64,000 bases of DNA, from contig OZ176055.1 of NCBI GenBank assembly GCA_964247055.1, forward strand, positions 6,324,001 to 6,388,000. Direction: 5' to 3'. This stretch comes from Paragordius varius (taxonomy: Eukaryota > Nematomorpha). Positions 1 through 13,700 of this stretch are shown here, in pieces. The stretch's first letter is position 1, and each line of letters opens with the position of its first letter. Under the pieces are notes generated by a model. That model ran no database searches and was not told the DNA's origin. It saw nothing but the letters and a program-made list of their open reading frames with translations. Position numbers and translations under genes: made by a program.

Positions 1-3000
1 CAAAGCGACATTACCAAAAACAGTAAAGATATGGACGAAACTTATTTTGATGAAAATATTAATAATAAATCAAATTCTATTAATAATAACTTGTCCAAAA
101 ATAATGCATTAAAGTCATCCTATGTGGATAATAAAAAGGGGGACATTTCTAGTGACATAAGCGACCAAGCTCTCAATGTTCCAAGTTTGGGTAAAACCGC
201 TAATTATAATTAATATTCACAAAAATTTATAATTATACCGAAAAATATAAAGACTAATATTATATTTTTTGCAAAAAAAACTATATTTTTTGATTTTCAT
301 CTATCTATATAATTTATATAATTAAATTGATTCAAAAATATAATTTTTTATTTTAATCATATATTTTGTACTAATTAAATTTTTTAAAAATTATTGTTCC
401 CGTAAAATTATAATAGAAATTTTTTTATAAACAAATAGCATTTCATAAACAAACTCCTGCTAAGCAGTTACTTTCCAGCACAGTATTGTTAGATCGGAAA
501 ATTGATAGAAATGACATTAAAACTACACCGACTCATGGTTCAACACGTTGCTTATTTAATGGCAACAACGAATCATCAATAAATGAGATTGGGTCTGATA
601 TCTCTACTTCAATACATGATTCCAGTTATGCTAAAAACCTGCCCAAAAATGTTGGATTACCCCGTATTTTTATGTTCTCCGGTCTAAGTGAAGAGGTAAA
701 AGAGCTTTTGTATTAATTAACAGTCGTTATTTTTCAACTTTCATAGATTTAGCCTATTTTTATACAATAGACCATTTATAAAAACGTTAGAAAGGTATAG
801 ACCGCTCATTATTCGCGTAATGTTAAAAGTCTTTAAAGTTGAGTTTTGGTTTAAAAATTGCTAGCGTTTCGATATTTTGACAATATAAAAAAATTTAGCC
901 ATTAGCTTTCCATACGATGGCTTAGTTGATTTGTCAAACGTAACTTTTAGCAGATGTGTCTTAAATGACGAAGTAGTCCATATTTAAAATTTTTTTATTT
1001 CATGATAATCAGCCTGTGCTGAATTATATAAAAGCACCGTTTATCTTAAAAAAACTATTACAACGGAAAATTATATACGGGGTGATACTATATACATTTT
1101 AATATCCAGAAAATTTTTTGCAATCATTTTACTTAGGAAAAAAATCATTATGGCGCCACAATAGAACGGTTGGGAGGCAAAATCTCTATGCAGCCATCGA
1201 CTTTTGACGTTAAGGCCACACATTTAATATGCGATACGCCTATAAGAACTGAAAAGTTTTTGGCCAGCATTGCTAAGGGTTTATGGATCCTTCATAAATC
1301 TTATGTTGAAGCTTGCAAGCATGCAGGGAAGTTTTTACCGGTACGATAAATGATTTTTTTGTCATTTTGTTTAATTATAATACATCATTTTATAAATTAA
1401 AATAAAATAAAAATAACTGTTTTATGTTAGTTAAAATATTGTAATTAATACATATAATAAGAGTATAAATTATATCTAATATACCATTAGAGTTGAAACT
1501 CACGCTTAAACAATTCAAATTCACTCTTAAACAATTAAAATTCTCCCTTGAACAATTCAATTTTACCCTAATATAAATTATGTATTTTTTATGATTAAAA
1601 ATTACCTATATTTTTTATATTTTTAATGATATTACGTTTAATATTAATATAATATTACAAAAATAATAAACTATGTCATAAGAATATATTTCTTTTTAAT
1701 AATAAGTTATATTAGTTCGAAAACAATTTGAATTGTTCAAGGGTGGATTTGAATCGTTTGAGGGGGAATTGGAATTGTTCAAGGGTAAATTTGAATTGTA
1801 AATGGTATATTAAATACGAATATATCATTTATATTAGGAGAGCACATATGAATGGGGATCTGAAACAACGCTTCAGATGTTATCGAATTCCTCCGCAAAA
1901 TCTCCCAATAACACTAACACGTCTTCGTCTACAACAAACGCTAAAGCCAAATCCACATACGATTTAGCTAGAGCTGCTCAATATTGGCGAATGACCCTAA
2001 ATCAAAAATTATTTGTTAGTATTTATTTTTTTTCCTTTTTTATTATTCTTTTGCGAGTAATATGTGAATTATACAATGTAGTATGGTAAAGTATTAATTG
2101 TAAAACCAAAACATGAAAGTAAAAAAATAGTTATTTTATACAGTAAATTATAGTTTAAACGTAGTTATCGTTTTAAGTTGCACAATAAGGAAGAGACATG
2201 TAAATTGTCATTTGAATTTATATTTTAGATTTCTAATCACATTATCCCAAAATAAATTGAATAACGGGAATGGTCTATTTATATATAAAATATTCGTCTT
2301 TTATGTTTTATTTTTGTCATTTTACTTTTTTTTCACACGTTTAAAATTTTGAATTATTTTGGTTTTTCTATAATAGACGAATGATAATATCACAACTATG
2401 AGAGGTGCTTTCACCAATTGGATCGCAATGTTATACATTAGTCCGTCTCAAGTTGATAACATAACTCGCCTGTTACAAGCAGGCTCTGCTATAGTTGTTT
2501 CTCCCTATGAATATGGCAACGAAACAAAAAATGTTGTGTTAAAAAATTCGAAAGGCCATACTTCTAAACATAATAAATTAAGTAAAGAGGATTCTCAAAG
2601 TATGCAAGATTTTGCCACTTACATTCTTAATCATGGGGTAACGCACGCTTTCATAGATTTTGCAAAATTGCCCCCTGAAACTAAGGTAAGTAGATTTAAA
2701 GCTAGTTATTTATTATTTATTTTTTGAATATACCAGTAACTAATGGTTTTGGTTCCATACAAATGGTGATGGTTTCAATCTCTTATACACTTTTATTTAT
2801 ATTCGTTTTTTTTATCGCTAATACATAATCGCTTTATTAATATGAAAATATTTATCAAGTATGGTTGATTTAACACCAAATAGTGTTAATCGTTTTACAC
2901 AATATGTTTTTTGGAAATTTTCAATATAATGTAAATTATATACGGGATACAATTTACACCTATATGTTTTTTTACTTTAGTTTATCATTCATTATTGTTT

Positions 3001-3394
3001 TGGTTACTGTTTTATTCGAAATAAACCTGTTCGTTTATTAAAAAAGAGAACAATATATCAAAAATTAGTTATGCTTAATATTCATTATATTTTTGGAAAT
3101 TGTTTTTCATTCCCAACTAATTTATTGATTCGGCATTTTAATTACAATTTAAATAAATCAAATCTTATAGCAATCATTGCAAAATTTAATTAGAAAATAA
3201 AATTAAAATTTTTACCGATTAAATATTTGTAGGTTGATATTGCAACTCTTAAAAGTTGTTCAGTGAAATGCCTTAAACCCGAATACATTCCCATTTATTT
3301 ATGCAACCCAGAAGTTAACGCAACCCCTTCGGATACTTTCACTGTTTCGACTCCACAATCACAATATTCATCATCTTATAACAAGAAAAGATAG
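1..3394 (+). CDS. TOPBP1: TOPBP1 C-terminal part (BRCT7 and BRCT8), 5' end outside window
   Basis: Scaffold protein that binds phosphorylated checkpoint partners and activates ATR at replication stress. Exons read in one frame: 1-190, 439-695, 1137-1340, 1838-2014, 2377-2685, 3233-3394, giving the last 432 residues with stop TAG at 3392. A low-complexity Asn/Ser stretch is followed by BRCT7 (about residues 139-224), with RLGGK, FDVKATHLIC, RTEKFLAS and the final YEWG motif. BRCT8 runs from GAFTNW (about 286) to KCLKPEYI. The order RTEKFLAS-GLWILHKSYVEAC-YEWG followed by a basic linker and GAFxxW is the TOPBP1 BRCT7-BRCT8 signature as I recall it. All five introns have GT..AG ends and preserve frame; they are 248-547 nt. 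The upstream BRCT repeats lie outside the window. MDC1 and PTIP were considered and fit less well. Confidence 0.88.
1480..1809. mobile_element. Iteron MITE, TATACCATT ends, in TOPBP1 intron
   Basis: Non-autonomous inverted-repeat element inside the TOPBP1 intron 1341-1837. It starts TATACCATT and ends AATGGTATA. Inside each end stands a row of spaced copies of a motif like CCTTGAACAATTCAA, in opposite orientation at the two ends. No coding capacity. It ends 28 bp before the acceptor of the next exon. Related copies are at 18415-18907 and 60731-61307. Confidence 0.7.
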
Positions 3395-3415
3395 CCTATA
3401 TAATTTATCATATGC

Positions 3416-3421
3416 AATAAA
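3416..3421 (+). terminator. Poly(A) signal of TOPBP1
   Basis: AATAAA 22 nt after the TOPBP1 stop codon. In DNA this AT-rich the hexamer is common by chance, so only its position supports it. Confidence 0.4.
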
Positions 3422-3869
3422 TTTTGTTAATATTTATTTTATATTGGATAATCTTAAGAAAAAAATGACACGTATAGATAATATGTAAATACTGAACAAA
3501 ATATTGAACAGTTATTTCTACCCTTTTTTCATCCACCCCACTAAATCTGAATTTTAAAAGAGGCCCATGTTCTTAGGCGTAAATTACTAATATTTTATAT
3601 ATCTGACGCAACAACTTACATCACTTTCATATGTCAGTGCAATAAGGTAGCTTTTAATTGAAAATTAATATTAAAAACTGACAAGTTAAATACCATTATT
3701 TGAGGAAGCTTTTTTGCTTAGATCCATTAAGAAAAATATCATTAAACAGAAAATCCTATTATATTTATTAAACTAGTTAAAAGGCAACAGAATATCTAAA
3801 AACAACTCGAAGTCGAAAATGCGAAAAACCACAACATTAGACATTTTTCATATGCTTTTCATGTTTGAG

Positions 3870-5287
3870 TAATCTGACCAGATATTTTGAACTTGGACGC
3901 AGTACAAAATTGAAACATAGTTTGCCTGTTTTTGCACCTTCGTGTGGTATATTACACAGTTTCCACAAAACATCCTGAAGAAATATATTTATATTATAAT
4001 AGAAATATCAGGATTATCATGGTGCTTTTTGTTTTAACCTTTACGAGTTATTAGAGAAAGTTATTTACACTTTTTTGGTAAGCGTTCCGTTTAAAATTGC
4101 AAAAGGTGGGCAATTTTTTTAAATAATTTTTGGTGGGGAAAGCTAAATGTTTTTAAAAATTTTAATTTTTACATGTGCTCTTTTAAAATGGACTGTTCTC
4201 TTAAAATAAACACAAAAATTCCGATATTGTGCAATAATTTTAAATATATACTAAATTTTGATATCAAGTAAATATATTTTTTAAAAAATCACACTTTCAA
4301 AATTTTTTAGCTAAATTTTGGTGAAGCGTATTATTATTTTGACCATGATGGAAACGATATAAAGGGTTGAGATGTTATAAAATTTTATGTATATAATTCG
4401 ATAGTTCTAATTATCAAGCAAAATTTTGAATAAAATATTAGTTCGTTATCCAATTTATGTTAAATAAAAATTGTGGTTTTACAAAAATCCACCTAAATTT
4501 GCAAGCAAACACACCTTTAAATTAAAATTCTGAACCTATAGTAATGTTCAACATCATCGAATTATTTAGAAAAAGGGATTTATTATATCTTAAAACGTTA
4601 TATACCGTTTCCAACGCTTCAAAATCGTTAGAAGTACGCCTCAACAAAATATCTCAAATTTGTTTATGCAAAAAAATAAGAAAACTAATAAAAATTAAAG
4701 TTTATGAAAAAATTAAGTAATATCATACCTTCCACCTAATGAAAATAGAAAACGTAAAAACGCTTATTCGAATAGGTTATTTCGAAATCATATGCCATAA
4801 ATAATACATTTTATTTAAAATGTTACGGGGATAACATTATTCTATATAATTTTCCGTTTGATAATTATAACAAAAAATTAACTTTCTAAACTTGATCAAA
4901 CATTTATTAAAATATATATTAATTTTGTTAATTTTAAATTTTGAGGCACCTCTTTTTTCAGAACCCTTGAGTGAAAGAGCCATTAGCCAGAATCTTATGG
5001 TATGGAGTTCAAGATTGTAGTTTCGCCACTCCGCGAAAGGCTGCAATCCTAAGTTTTATAATAGAATCCTAGTTTTTTACAGCAATATGAACCAATTACA
5101 AATTATGGGATTATTTTTACTCAGGGCTACATTAATTCTAAAATAATTTTTTTGAATAAATAAAGGGTAATTAATATATATTTATGAAAAATTTTTATTT
5201 TTAATTTCAAAAAGCAGTACAAAAGTGGGCCCAGTTTTTTTCTGAAAACCCAGTACTGTACTGCGAAAAACAGCCTATCTCACATTA
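3870..5287. mobile_element. TGTGACCAGATA-type DNA element, copy 1
   Basis: Non-autonomous DNA transposon. Left end TAATCTGACCAGATA, right end CCTATCTCACATTA; the termini are imperfect inverted repeats of about 15 bp. Just inside each end lies a CGCAGTAC or GTACTGCG motif. The body is AT-rich without a credible protein. Copies at 33779-36045 (same orientation) and 62660-63522 (opposite) confirm the boundaries. The left breakpoint of the 3,178-bp tandem duplication (4684) lies inside it, so its last 604 bp recur at 7862-8465. Superfamily not assigned. Confidence 0.65.
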
Positions 5288-6009
5288 TGTGTGAGTTATA
5301 TATAAGGGCATTTATAAAAACCCAGTAGGAAATACTGTAAAATATTTAAATTGATTTGTTTTTTGAAAGCAAAAAAGAATATAATATATGAATGAGTTAT
5401 ACTCTACTTGTATGATTGGGTGATTCGTATTTTTCATTTGTATTGCTTACGCCATTTTTTACCGATATAGATATAATTTATTGTGTTAAAGCGGTTACAA
5501 GTCGAAAATTTGCTACGCCTATATAACGTATTTAATGGTAAGCTTTCTTTCTCTTACTATAAAAGCGATCTAATAAGAGTCTGGATCTTTTTTAACGTAA
5601 AACAATATCTTTAGTCTACATAAAATTATCTCATGAATATGCTAGCCTTCCTACTTCCGATATACCATTTACTTCACCAATTCAGACTTAAAATCTCGTA
5701 AACATTTACTTTTAAACATTTTACCTTTGCAAATCAGTTTAAACATCTCAAATTACCCATGACATATCAAATCGCCCCTAAATATTTGTTTGAGTTAAAT
5801 TATGACATTTGATATTTATTTGTTTTTAATAGAAATCTTTTTTTAGATCTATTAATCTTGTTAAATTGTTTATTAAATTATTTTTTATAAATATCACAAA
5901 TTATAAAAATAAATTAAAAAAAATAAACTTTACTAGAACAAGCTAATGATAAAAAATTACTTCTATTGCCATTTTTGAAAAGTATATAAAAACAAAATAA
6001 AGCAGATAT

Positions 6010-6130
6010 ACTTTAACCACGGCCCACGGCCGCATGCGGTCCTAAAAATGCCTTTTTATGGCCCTGAAGTTCTTATTTTGCGTGTAAATACCTGCAAATG
6101 TGTCAAACATTATTATTCTTAAGACTAAAA
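6010..6130 (-). mobile_element. hAT terminal fragment
   Basis: A short GC-rich patch, GGCCCACGGCCGCATGCGG, in very AT-rich surroundings. Read on the minus strand it matches the subterminal GCCGCATGCGGCCC motif of the hAT element ending at 48276 and of the MITEs ending at 14068 and 32120. The outer terminus is not recognisable, so it is a remnant. It recurs at 9188-9308 through the tandem duplication. Confidence 0.4.
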
Positions 6131-6278
6131 AAAAATTGTGGCCGTTTAAAATTTTTTGATGAGTATCACTGAAATAGGGTGACAAAACAGAAAAAAGATA
6201 ACATACAAACAATAATAATCAAATATGAATTTATTTAACCCCAAAAAATATTTATTGTTAGTAAATTAGATAAGATTT

Positions 6279-6829
6279 TAACTCTTCGATTAAAATTGGG
6301 GTATCTTAATACCCCAGACTATATTTAAGTTAGGATTTCTAAAAAACTATTGAAGTGATCCTAATTCAAAACTTTTATCCCAAAATAAATTATATAAATA
6401 TTCCAAAATATCTAAATAAATTTTGTTTTGAAAATGTTTCATATCAAACTACTTCGACGCCATTTTTATTTACAAAATTTTCACAAAATAGCGTCTTAAT
6501 TTTACGCGTAAATATTTTTTATTTATATCACATCTTATATTGATAGAAACAGAAAAAGCGGTTTATTTTGATTTTTCAATTGTAGCATTGCACACATGTC
6601 AGGCTGACTAATTTTTTACCTTTCAGTTTTAGCTTAAATTAAGTAATATCAAGTATTTTGAATAAAATTTTTTATATATTTCGGTTTATCAAATATATAT
6701 AAGTGTAAAATTTTGCCATGGTTTCGATTTCCATATTTTTTTAAAATTTAATATTAAACAGGCCTGGTGTATTTAACTACCTCAATTTGAATCGAAGGAC
6801 TAAAATGTATGTGTTGTATCCAAGTGCTA
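6279..6829. mobile_element. TAACACTT MITE, diverged copy
   Basis: Inverted-repeat element of about 550 bp. Left end TAACTCTTCGAT followed by GGGGTATCTTAATACCCC, which can fold back on itself; right end TCGAAGGACTAAAATG with GTATCCAAGTG. The best preserved family member is at 48619-49200. The reading frame at 6355-6543 lies inside and is not a gene. Confidence 0.65.
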
Positions 6830-6900
6830 TATGTTCGATGGAATATAAAATGAATTGCAAATGTTAATATTTAGTGTTCAATGGTGATTCCGGGATATTT

Positions 6901-7483
6901 TAACACTTGGATTTAAATTAGGGTATCTAAATACCCCAGACTAAATTTAAATTAATATTTTTAAAAAACTACTGAAGGAAACGGTCCCAATTTAAATTTA
7001 TGCTTCTATCCTGATAAATATTATATAAATATGCCAAGATACCTTGATAAATTTTGTTTTGAAAAAAAGCTCCATCTCAAACTACTTCGACGCCATTTTT
7101 ATTTTACAAAATTTTTGCAAAATATCGTCTTTATTTAAATTTAAGGGTAAAATAAGGCTAGTTTATAATTAAATTACATTTAACATTGATAGAAATAGAA
7201 AAAGCTGTTTAGTTTGTATAATTTTTTTTTACAATTTGACACATGTCACGTTGACGAAATTTTTACCTCTCGAGTTTAGCTTAAAATAAGTATTATCAAG
7301 TATTTTTGAATAAATTTTTTTTATATAATTCGGTTTATTAATGTTAGATAAGTGCAAAATTTTGCCATGGCTTTGATTCTATCTATATTTTGTAAATAAT
7401 TTAATTTTAAAAGGACCTGGGGTATCCAACTACCCCCAATTTGAATTGAAGGACTAAAATGAGTGTGTTGTATCCCAGTGTTA
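6901..7483. mobile_element. TAACACTT MITE just upstream of VPS39 exon 1 (unit A)
   Basis: Starts TAACACTTGG and ends CCCAGTGTTA, about 583 bp, with the subterminal GGGTATCTAAATACCCC hairpin on the left and a GGGGTATCCAACTACCCC-like hairpin on the right. It ends 57 bp before the start codon of the VPS39 5' exon copy, so it forms most of the proximal promoter region. Confidence 0.75.
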
Positions 7484-7540
7484 ATAAAAATAAAACATAT
7501 CGTTACATTTTAAAATTAAAACATGTGCTATAAAATTTAA

Positions 7541-7864
7541 ATGCTTAAAATATTTGATTTAAACCCTTCTCAAAATAATGATTTTGAAAGCGTTATAACT
7601 ATACGTGATGATGTATATATTGTAGGAAAATACGAAGTTAAACTTTATACAAGTATAAATTTGTTTATATTTTTAGAGGGTTTAGAAATTAAAAAGATAA
7701 AGTTAGAGAAAAAGATATCACAAATAATTTATTTTGACAATAAATTTGCCATATTTTCTGGTATTTTCAATTAATTTTAGACTTTTTATATGTATTTGAT
7801 AATCACTTACAGAAACTATTAACTTTGGATACCATTAAAAACCTACAAATATTTGCGGTAGACT
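7541..7864 (+). pseudogene. Truncated 5' copy of VPS39 (exons 1-3a)
   Basis: Exact copy of the first VPS39 exons: 7541-7652, 7677-7760 and the beginning of exon 3 from 7781, cut at 7864 by the end of the tandem unit. The same 24-nt and 20-nt introns are present. Beyond the cut the sequence returns to transposon DNA, so only the first part of the N-terminal CNH domain is encoded. It keeps the same upstream DNA as the intact gene and might be transcribed, even through unit B with exon skipping. Confidence 0.8.
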
Positions 7865-9456
7865 AATAAAAATTAAAGTTTATGAAAAAATTAAGTAATA
7901 TCATACCTTCCACCTAATGAAAATAGAAAACGTAAAAACGCTTATTCGAATAGGTTATTTCGAAATCATATGCCATAAATAATACATTTTATTTAAAATG
8001 TTACGGGGATAACATTATTCTATATAATTTTCCGTTTGATAATTATAACAAAAAATTAACTTTCTAAACTTGATCAAACATTTATTAAAATATATATTAA
8101 TTTTGTTAATTTTAAATTTTGAGGCACCTCTTTTTTCAGAACCCTTGAGTGAAAGAGCCATTAGCCAGAATCTTATGGTATGGAGTTCAAGATTGTAGTT
8201 TCGCCACTCCGCGAAAGGCTGCAATCCTAAGTTTTATAATAGAATCCTAGTTTTTTACAGCAATATGAACCAATTACAAATTATGGGATTATTTTTACTC
8301 AGGGCTACATTAATTCTAAAATAATTTTTTTGAATAAATAAAGGGTAATTAATATATATTTATGAAAAATTTTTATTTTTAATTTCAAAAAGCAGTACAA
8401 AAGTGGGCCCAGTTTTTTTCTGAAAACCCAGTACTGTACTGCGAAAAACAGCCTATCTCACATTATGTGTGAGTTATATATAAGGGCATTTATAAAAACC
8501 CAGTAGGAAATACTGTAAAATATTTAAATTGATTTGTTTTTTGAAAGCAAAAAAGAATATAATATATGAATGAGTTATACTCTACTTGTATGATTGGGTG
8601 ATTCGTATTTTTCATTTGTATTGCTTACGCCATTTTTTACCGATATAGATATAATTTATTGTGTTAAAGCGGTTACAAGTCGAAAATTTGCTACGCCTAT
8701 ATAACGTATTTAATGGTAAGCTTTCTTTCTCTTACTATAAAAGCGATCTAATAAGAGTCTGGATCTTTTTTAACGTAAAACAATATCTTTAGTCTACATA
8801 AAATTATCTCATGAATATGCTAGCCTTCCTACTTCCGATATACCATTTACTTCACCAATTCAGACTTAAAATCTCGTAAACATTTACTTTTAAACATTTT
8901 ACCTTTGCAAATCAGTTTAAACATCTCAAATTACCCATGACATATCAAATCGCCCCTAAATATTTGTTTGAGTTAAATTATGACATTTGATATTTATTTG
9001 TTTTTAATAGAAATCTTTTTTTAGATCTATTAATCTTGTTAAATTGTTTATTAAATTATTTTTTATAAATATCACAAATTATAAAAATAAATTAAAAAAA
9101 ATAAACTTTACTAGAACAAGCTAATGATAAAAAATTACTTCTATTGCCATTTTTGAAAAGTATATAAAAACAAAATAAAGCAGATATACTTTAACCACGG
9201 CCCACGGCCGCATGCGGTCCTAAAAATGCCTTTTTATGGCCCTGAAGTTCTTATTTTGCGTGTAAATACCTGCAAATGTGTCAAACATTATTATTCTTAA
9301 GACTAAAAAAAAATTGTGGCCGTTTAAAATTTTTTGATGAGTATCACTGAAATAGGGTGACAAAACAGAAAAAAGATAACATACAAACAATAATAATCAA
9401 ATATGAATTTATTTAACCCCAAAAAATATTTATTGTTAGTAAATTAGATAAGATTT

Positions 9457-10007
9457 TAACTCTTCGATTAAAATTGGGGTATCTTAATACCCCAGACTAT
9501 ATTTAAGTTAGGATTTCTAAAAAACTATTGAAGTGATCCTAATTCAAAACTTTTATCCCAAAATAAATTATATAAATATTCCAAAATATCTAAATAAATT
9601 TTGTTTTGAAAATGTTTCATATCAAACTACTTCGACGCCATTTTTATTTACAAAATTTTCACAAAATAGCGTCTTAATTTTACGCGTAAATATTTTTTAT
9701 TTATATCACATCTTATATTGATAGAAACAGAAAAAGCGGTTTATTTTGATTTTTCAATTGTAGCATTGCACACATGTCAGGCTGACTAATTTTTTACCTT
9801 TCAGTTTTAGCTTAAATTAAGTAATATCAAGTATTTTGAATAAAATTTTTTATATATTTCGGTTTATCAAATATATATAAGTGTAAAATTTTGCCATGGT
9901 TTCGATTTCCATATTTTTTTAAAATTTAATATTAAACAGGCCTGGTGTATTTAACTACCTCAATTTGAATCGAAGGACTAAAATGTATGTGTTGTATCCA
10001 AGTGCTA
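9457..10007. mobile_element. TAACACTT MITE, duplicate of 6279-6829
   Basis: Copy created by the 3,178-bp tandem duplication, not by a separate insertion; the sequence is identical where compared. Confidence 0.65.
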
Positions 10008-10078
10008 TATGTTCGATGGAATATAAAATGAATTGCAAATGTTAATATTTAGTGTTCAATGGTGATTCCGGGATATTT

Positions 10079-10661
10079 TAACACTTGGATTTAAATTAGG
10101 GTATCTAAATACCCCAGACTAAATTTAAATTAATATTTTTAAAAAACTACTGAAGGAAACGGTCCCAATTTAAATTTATGCTTCTATCCTGATAAATATT
10201 ATATAAATATGCCAAGATACCTTGATAAATTTTGTTTTGAAAAAAAGCTCCATCTCAAACTACTTCGACGCCATTTTTATTTTACAAAATTTTTGCAAAA
10301 TATCGTCTTTATTTAAATTTAAGGGTAAAATAAGGCTAGTTTATAATTAAATTACATTTAACATTGATAGAAATAGAAAAAGCTGTTTAGTTTGTATAAT
10401 TTTTTTTTACAATTTGACACATGTCACGTTGACGAAATTTTTACCTCTCGAGTTTAGCTTAAAATAAGTATTATCAAGTATTTTTGAATAAATTTTTTTT
10501 ATATAATTCGGTTTATTAATGTTAGATAAGTGCAAAATTTTGCCATGGCTTTGATTCTATCTATATTTTGTAAATAATTTAATTTTAAAAGGACCTGGGG
10601 TATCCAACTACCCCCAATTTGAATTGAAGGACTAAAATGAGTGTGTTGTATCCCAGTGTTA
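10079..10661. mobile_element. TAACACTT MITE upstream of VPS39 exon 1 (unit B)
   Basis: Duplicate of 6901-7483. It ends 57 bp before the VPS39 start codon at 10719, leaving almost no other room for a proximal promoter. Transcription of VPS39 may start within the element (inference). Confidence 0.7.
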
Positions 10662-10718
10662 ATAAAAATAAAACATATCGTTACATTTTAAAATTAAAAC
10701 ATGTGCTATAAAATTTAA

Positions 10719-13700
10719 ATGCTTAAAATATTTGATTTAAACCCTTCTCAAAATAATGATTTTGAAAGCGTTATAACTATACGTGATGATGTATATATTG
10801 TAGGAAAATACGAAGTTAAACTTTATACAAGTATAAATTTGTTTATATTTTTAGAGGGTTTAGAAATTAAAAAGATAAAGTTAGAGAAAAAGATATCACA
10901 AATAATTTATTTTGACAATAAATTTGCCATATTTTCTGGTATTTTCAATTAATTTTAGACTTTTTATATGTATTTGATAATCACTTACAGAAACTATTAA
11001 CTTTGGATACCATTAAAAACCTACAAATATTTGCGGTAGACTTATCAACTATTGATTATGGCATTATTAAATTTGCCATTTTTCATAAGAAAAAAATTTT
11101 ATTAGTAAATTATTCGCAATCTTATTTAAAAATTACAGTAATATTAGTTATTTTAATACATTTAGTCAGAAATTAATGTATACGAAGATTCAATAAAGCA
11201 TTTGATCTGGTATAATGAATCCATAATTTTTGCCACTAAAAATGACTACTTTGCTCTAAATGTATTATAGCTAGTAATAATCTAGGTTAATAATTCACAA
11301 AAGCAGGAGATATGTCCTTGCGTCAAAAACTCGTTCATTTTATACGTTTGTGCGGATATTGCCAATGATATAGCTGGTATATTTAATATATTATTTTTTT
11401 TTGGTAAACATAAACTTTATAAATTTTTTTGCTTAACACTTGAATACAACACATTTAACTCAGTCCTTTGATTTAAATTGGGATAATTAATGACCCCAGT
11501 ATTAAAAATACTTAAAAAATTATGGAACACATTAAAACCATTACAAAAGTTAGCACTTATATAATATTGATGAATCGAAATATAAAAATTAAATTCAAAC
11601 TTGATATTACTCTTTTATGGTTAAACCCAAAGGTAAAAATCTAGGTAACATGATTGTGCATTAGGTAATAAAATATAATGCAAATTATTTCTGTTTCTAT
11701 CAATGTTAGATGTGGTTTAAATAAAAAATAGCTTTAATTTTAGCAAATTAATATTACCTGATATTTCGCAAAAATGTTGTTAAATATTAATAACTTCAAA
11801 ACATTTTATTTGAAGCTTTTTTTTTCAAAGCTTAATTATATTTAGATATTTTGGCTTTTTTATATAATTTTTATTAGGATATAAGCATAAATTTAAATTG
11901 GAACCGTATTCTGAGCAGTTTTTTAATTTAATCAATTCAATCTGGGGTCATTGGTTACCCCAATTTGAAACGAGTGTTATGTAAATCGATGGAAGCATTA
12001 TTCTTGCAAAATATTTTTTTCTATCCAGAATTTATTTGTGTGTAATGTTTTTTATTCCAATTTACCCTGTATTTTCTAACGCTCATGTGACTTGCGAGCT
12101 AAATTCTTATATTTAAAATATAAAAAATTAAAATATTAATTGGATATAAATAACGTGTCAGATTTTTTTTAAATAACTTAGAGGTGGTTTTCAAACACCA
12201 TATAATTTAGGGCGTCATTGAACAATTGCCTAAACATAGCAATAGATGTTATAATGATAAAAATAACTTTTCAATATCATTTTTGCTCATTTCCATACGC
12301 CCTTTGTATTTTATATTACTTATGTTCAAAAAATGTATTTTAGTACACCAAAATTTAACAAATACCGATGGGTTAACTCACCCCCTATTTTCAAATGCCC
12401 CATTGAGCACCCCAACAAGCAATCTCAACTATGTTAATCCCCTAATTCCAAAGCTATTTAAACCGACGCTTTCCTCATCACCAAACATTGCGCGGTTAAA
12501 AGATACTAAATTCTTACCTGGTTCATTGAAGACATCTATGGGATATGCTGCCTCGATTGGAAATAAAATTACAAATTATAATTATTGGTTTGCCCTTGTC
12601 AAAGATGAAAAAACTCTGTTTTATGATGCAAAAAGTGGGGAACTACATGCATTTGTCATTAGTTGGTCGGAACCGCCCATATCTATAAGTTATTTTTTGA
12701 AATTTTTTTTATGGTAAAGAGTCATTTTTGATTATAATTAAACATTTTTATGGTTATAGCTTGTAAGACACCATACTTTATTGGTTTGTTGCCTAATTGC
12801 ATTGAAATTCGAAGCGCAAAAACATTTGAAATCCTTCAATCCATCGCATATCCAAAAGCAAAGGGGATGGATTATTCAAAGTATTTTATTGTCTTTGTAA
12901 ATTATTTTATACAGTTTCATGAGTATTTTGACGCTTATATACCTTAATTATTATTGAATATACTAGTAAGATTTAGTATTTTACAATCGATAAAATTTTT
13001 AATATGGCTCTAAAAATATATATTCCTTTGTAATATTGTGAGTTAGTTTTTGTAACAATTTTACCGTAAACTAAATATATGGTTGAACTGAACAATTTTG
13101 GTTGATAACAACAATATATTGATTTTCAAACATATTTTTTACCAGTAATCACAAAATCCGTATTTTAATTTATTTAATGAACAAAATCATTATAATACAA
13201 TATTTTTAATATAATATTTTACCGCCATCCATCCTGTAATTGTATTTTCTCATAAAATTTAATATTTTAGTTATTTGTCAACCCCACAAACAGGGAGTAT
13301 AACAGTGTGGACATCTACATCATACTCTATGCTTTCGGAAAAACCATTCAAAGAACTAATTAGGCAGGCCATAAAATATAAATTATACGATATAGCCCTG
13401 GATATTATAGTAAACCAGATTAAAGTTTTTTTTTCATTAAAAATTATTTATTTTTTAGATAATCCTTTAATTTTTAGATTCTCAACCCTTACAACTTTTC
13501 AAAAAAATATTTGATAATTGTTTTATTAAACTGCTTGAAAACCGTATATTTATAGAAACAAGCGGATCTTGACACGGAAGAAAAGCGAAATTATGTTTTC
13601 TCTGTTAAATATGCTAAAGCAGTTAACAAATTCAATGAAAAACAATATAAAATGGCCATGAATATTCTTACCGAAATAAAAATGGGTAATTTTAATATTT

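Larger units (their letters stand above)
4684..7861. repeat. Tandem duplication, unit A (3,178 bp)
   Basis: Unit A is followed directly by unit B (7862-11039) in the same orientation. Everything I compared between the two is identical, including three predicted reading frames at a constant offset of 3,178. The junction shares the trinucleotide ACT, since identity runs on for three bases (7862-7864 with 11040-11042). The unit holds the right part of the element at 3870, a hAT fragment, two MITEs and the first exons of VPS39. Either a very recent duplication or an assembly artefact. Confidence 0.95.
7862..11039. repeat. Tandem duplication, unit B (3,178 bp)
   Basis: Second unit. Only this copy is continuous with the rest of VPS39: the codons after GCGGTAGACT go on into the CNH domain here, whereas in unit A the sequence after the same point returns to the middle of the DNA element. 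Unit B therefore supplies the functional promoter and exons 1-3. Confidence 0.95.

Noticed and set aside
12226-12717. Single long reading frame of 163 codons as one VPS39 exon
   Set aside because: Its first third is a hydrophobic AT-driven stretch. Splicing 12248-12343 removes it, keeps frame and gives a more even protein. Kept as an alternative because the unspliced frame is also open.
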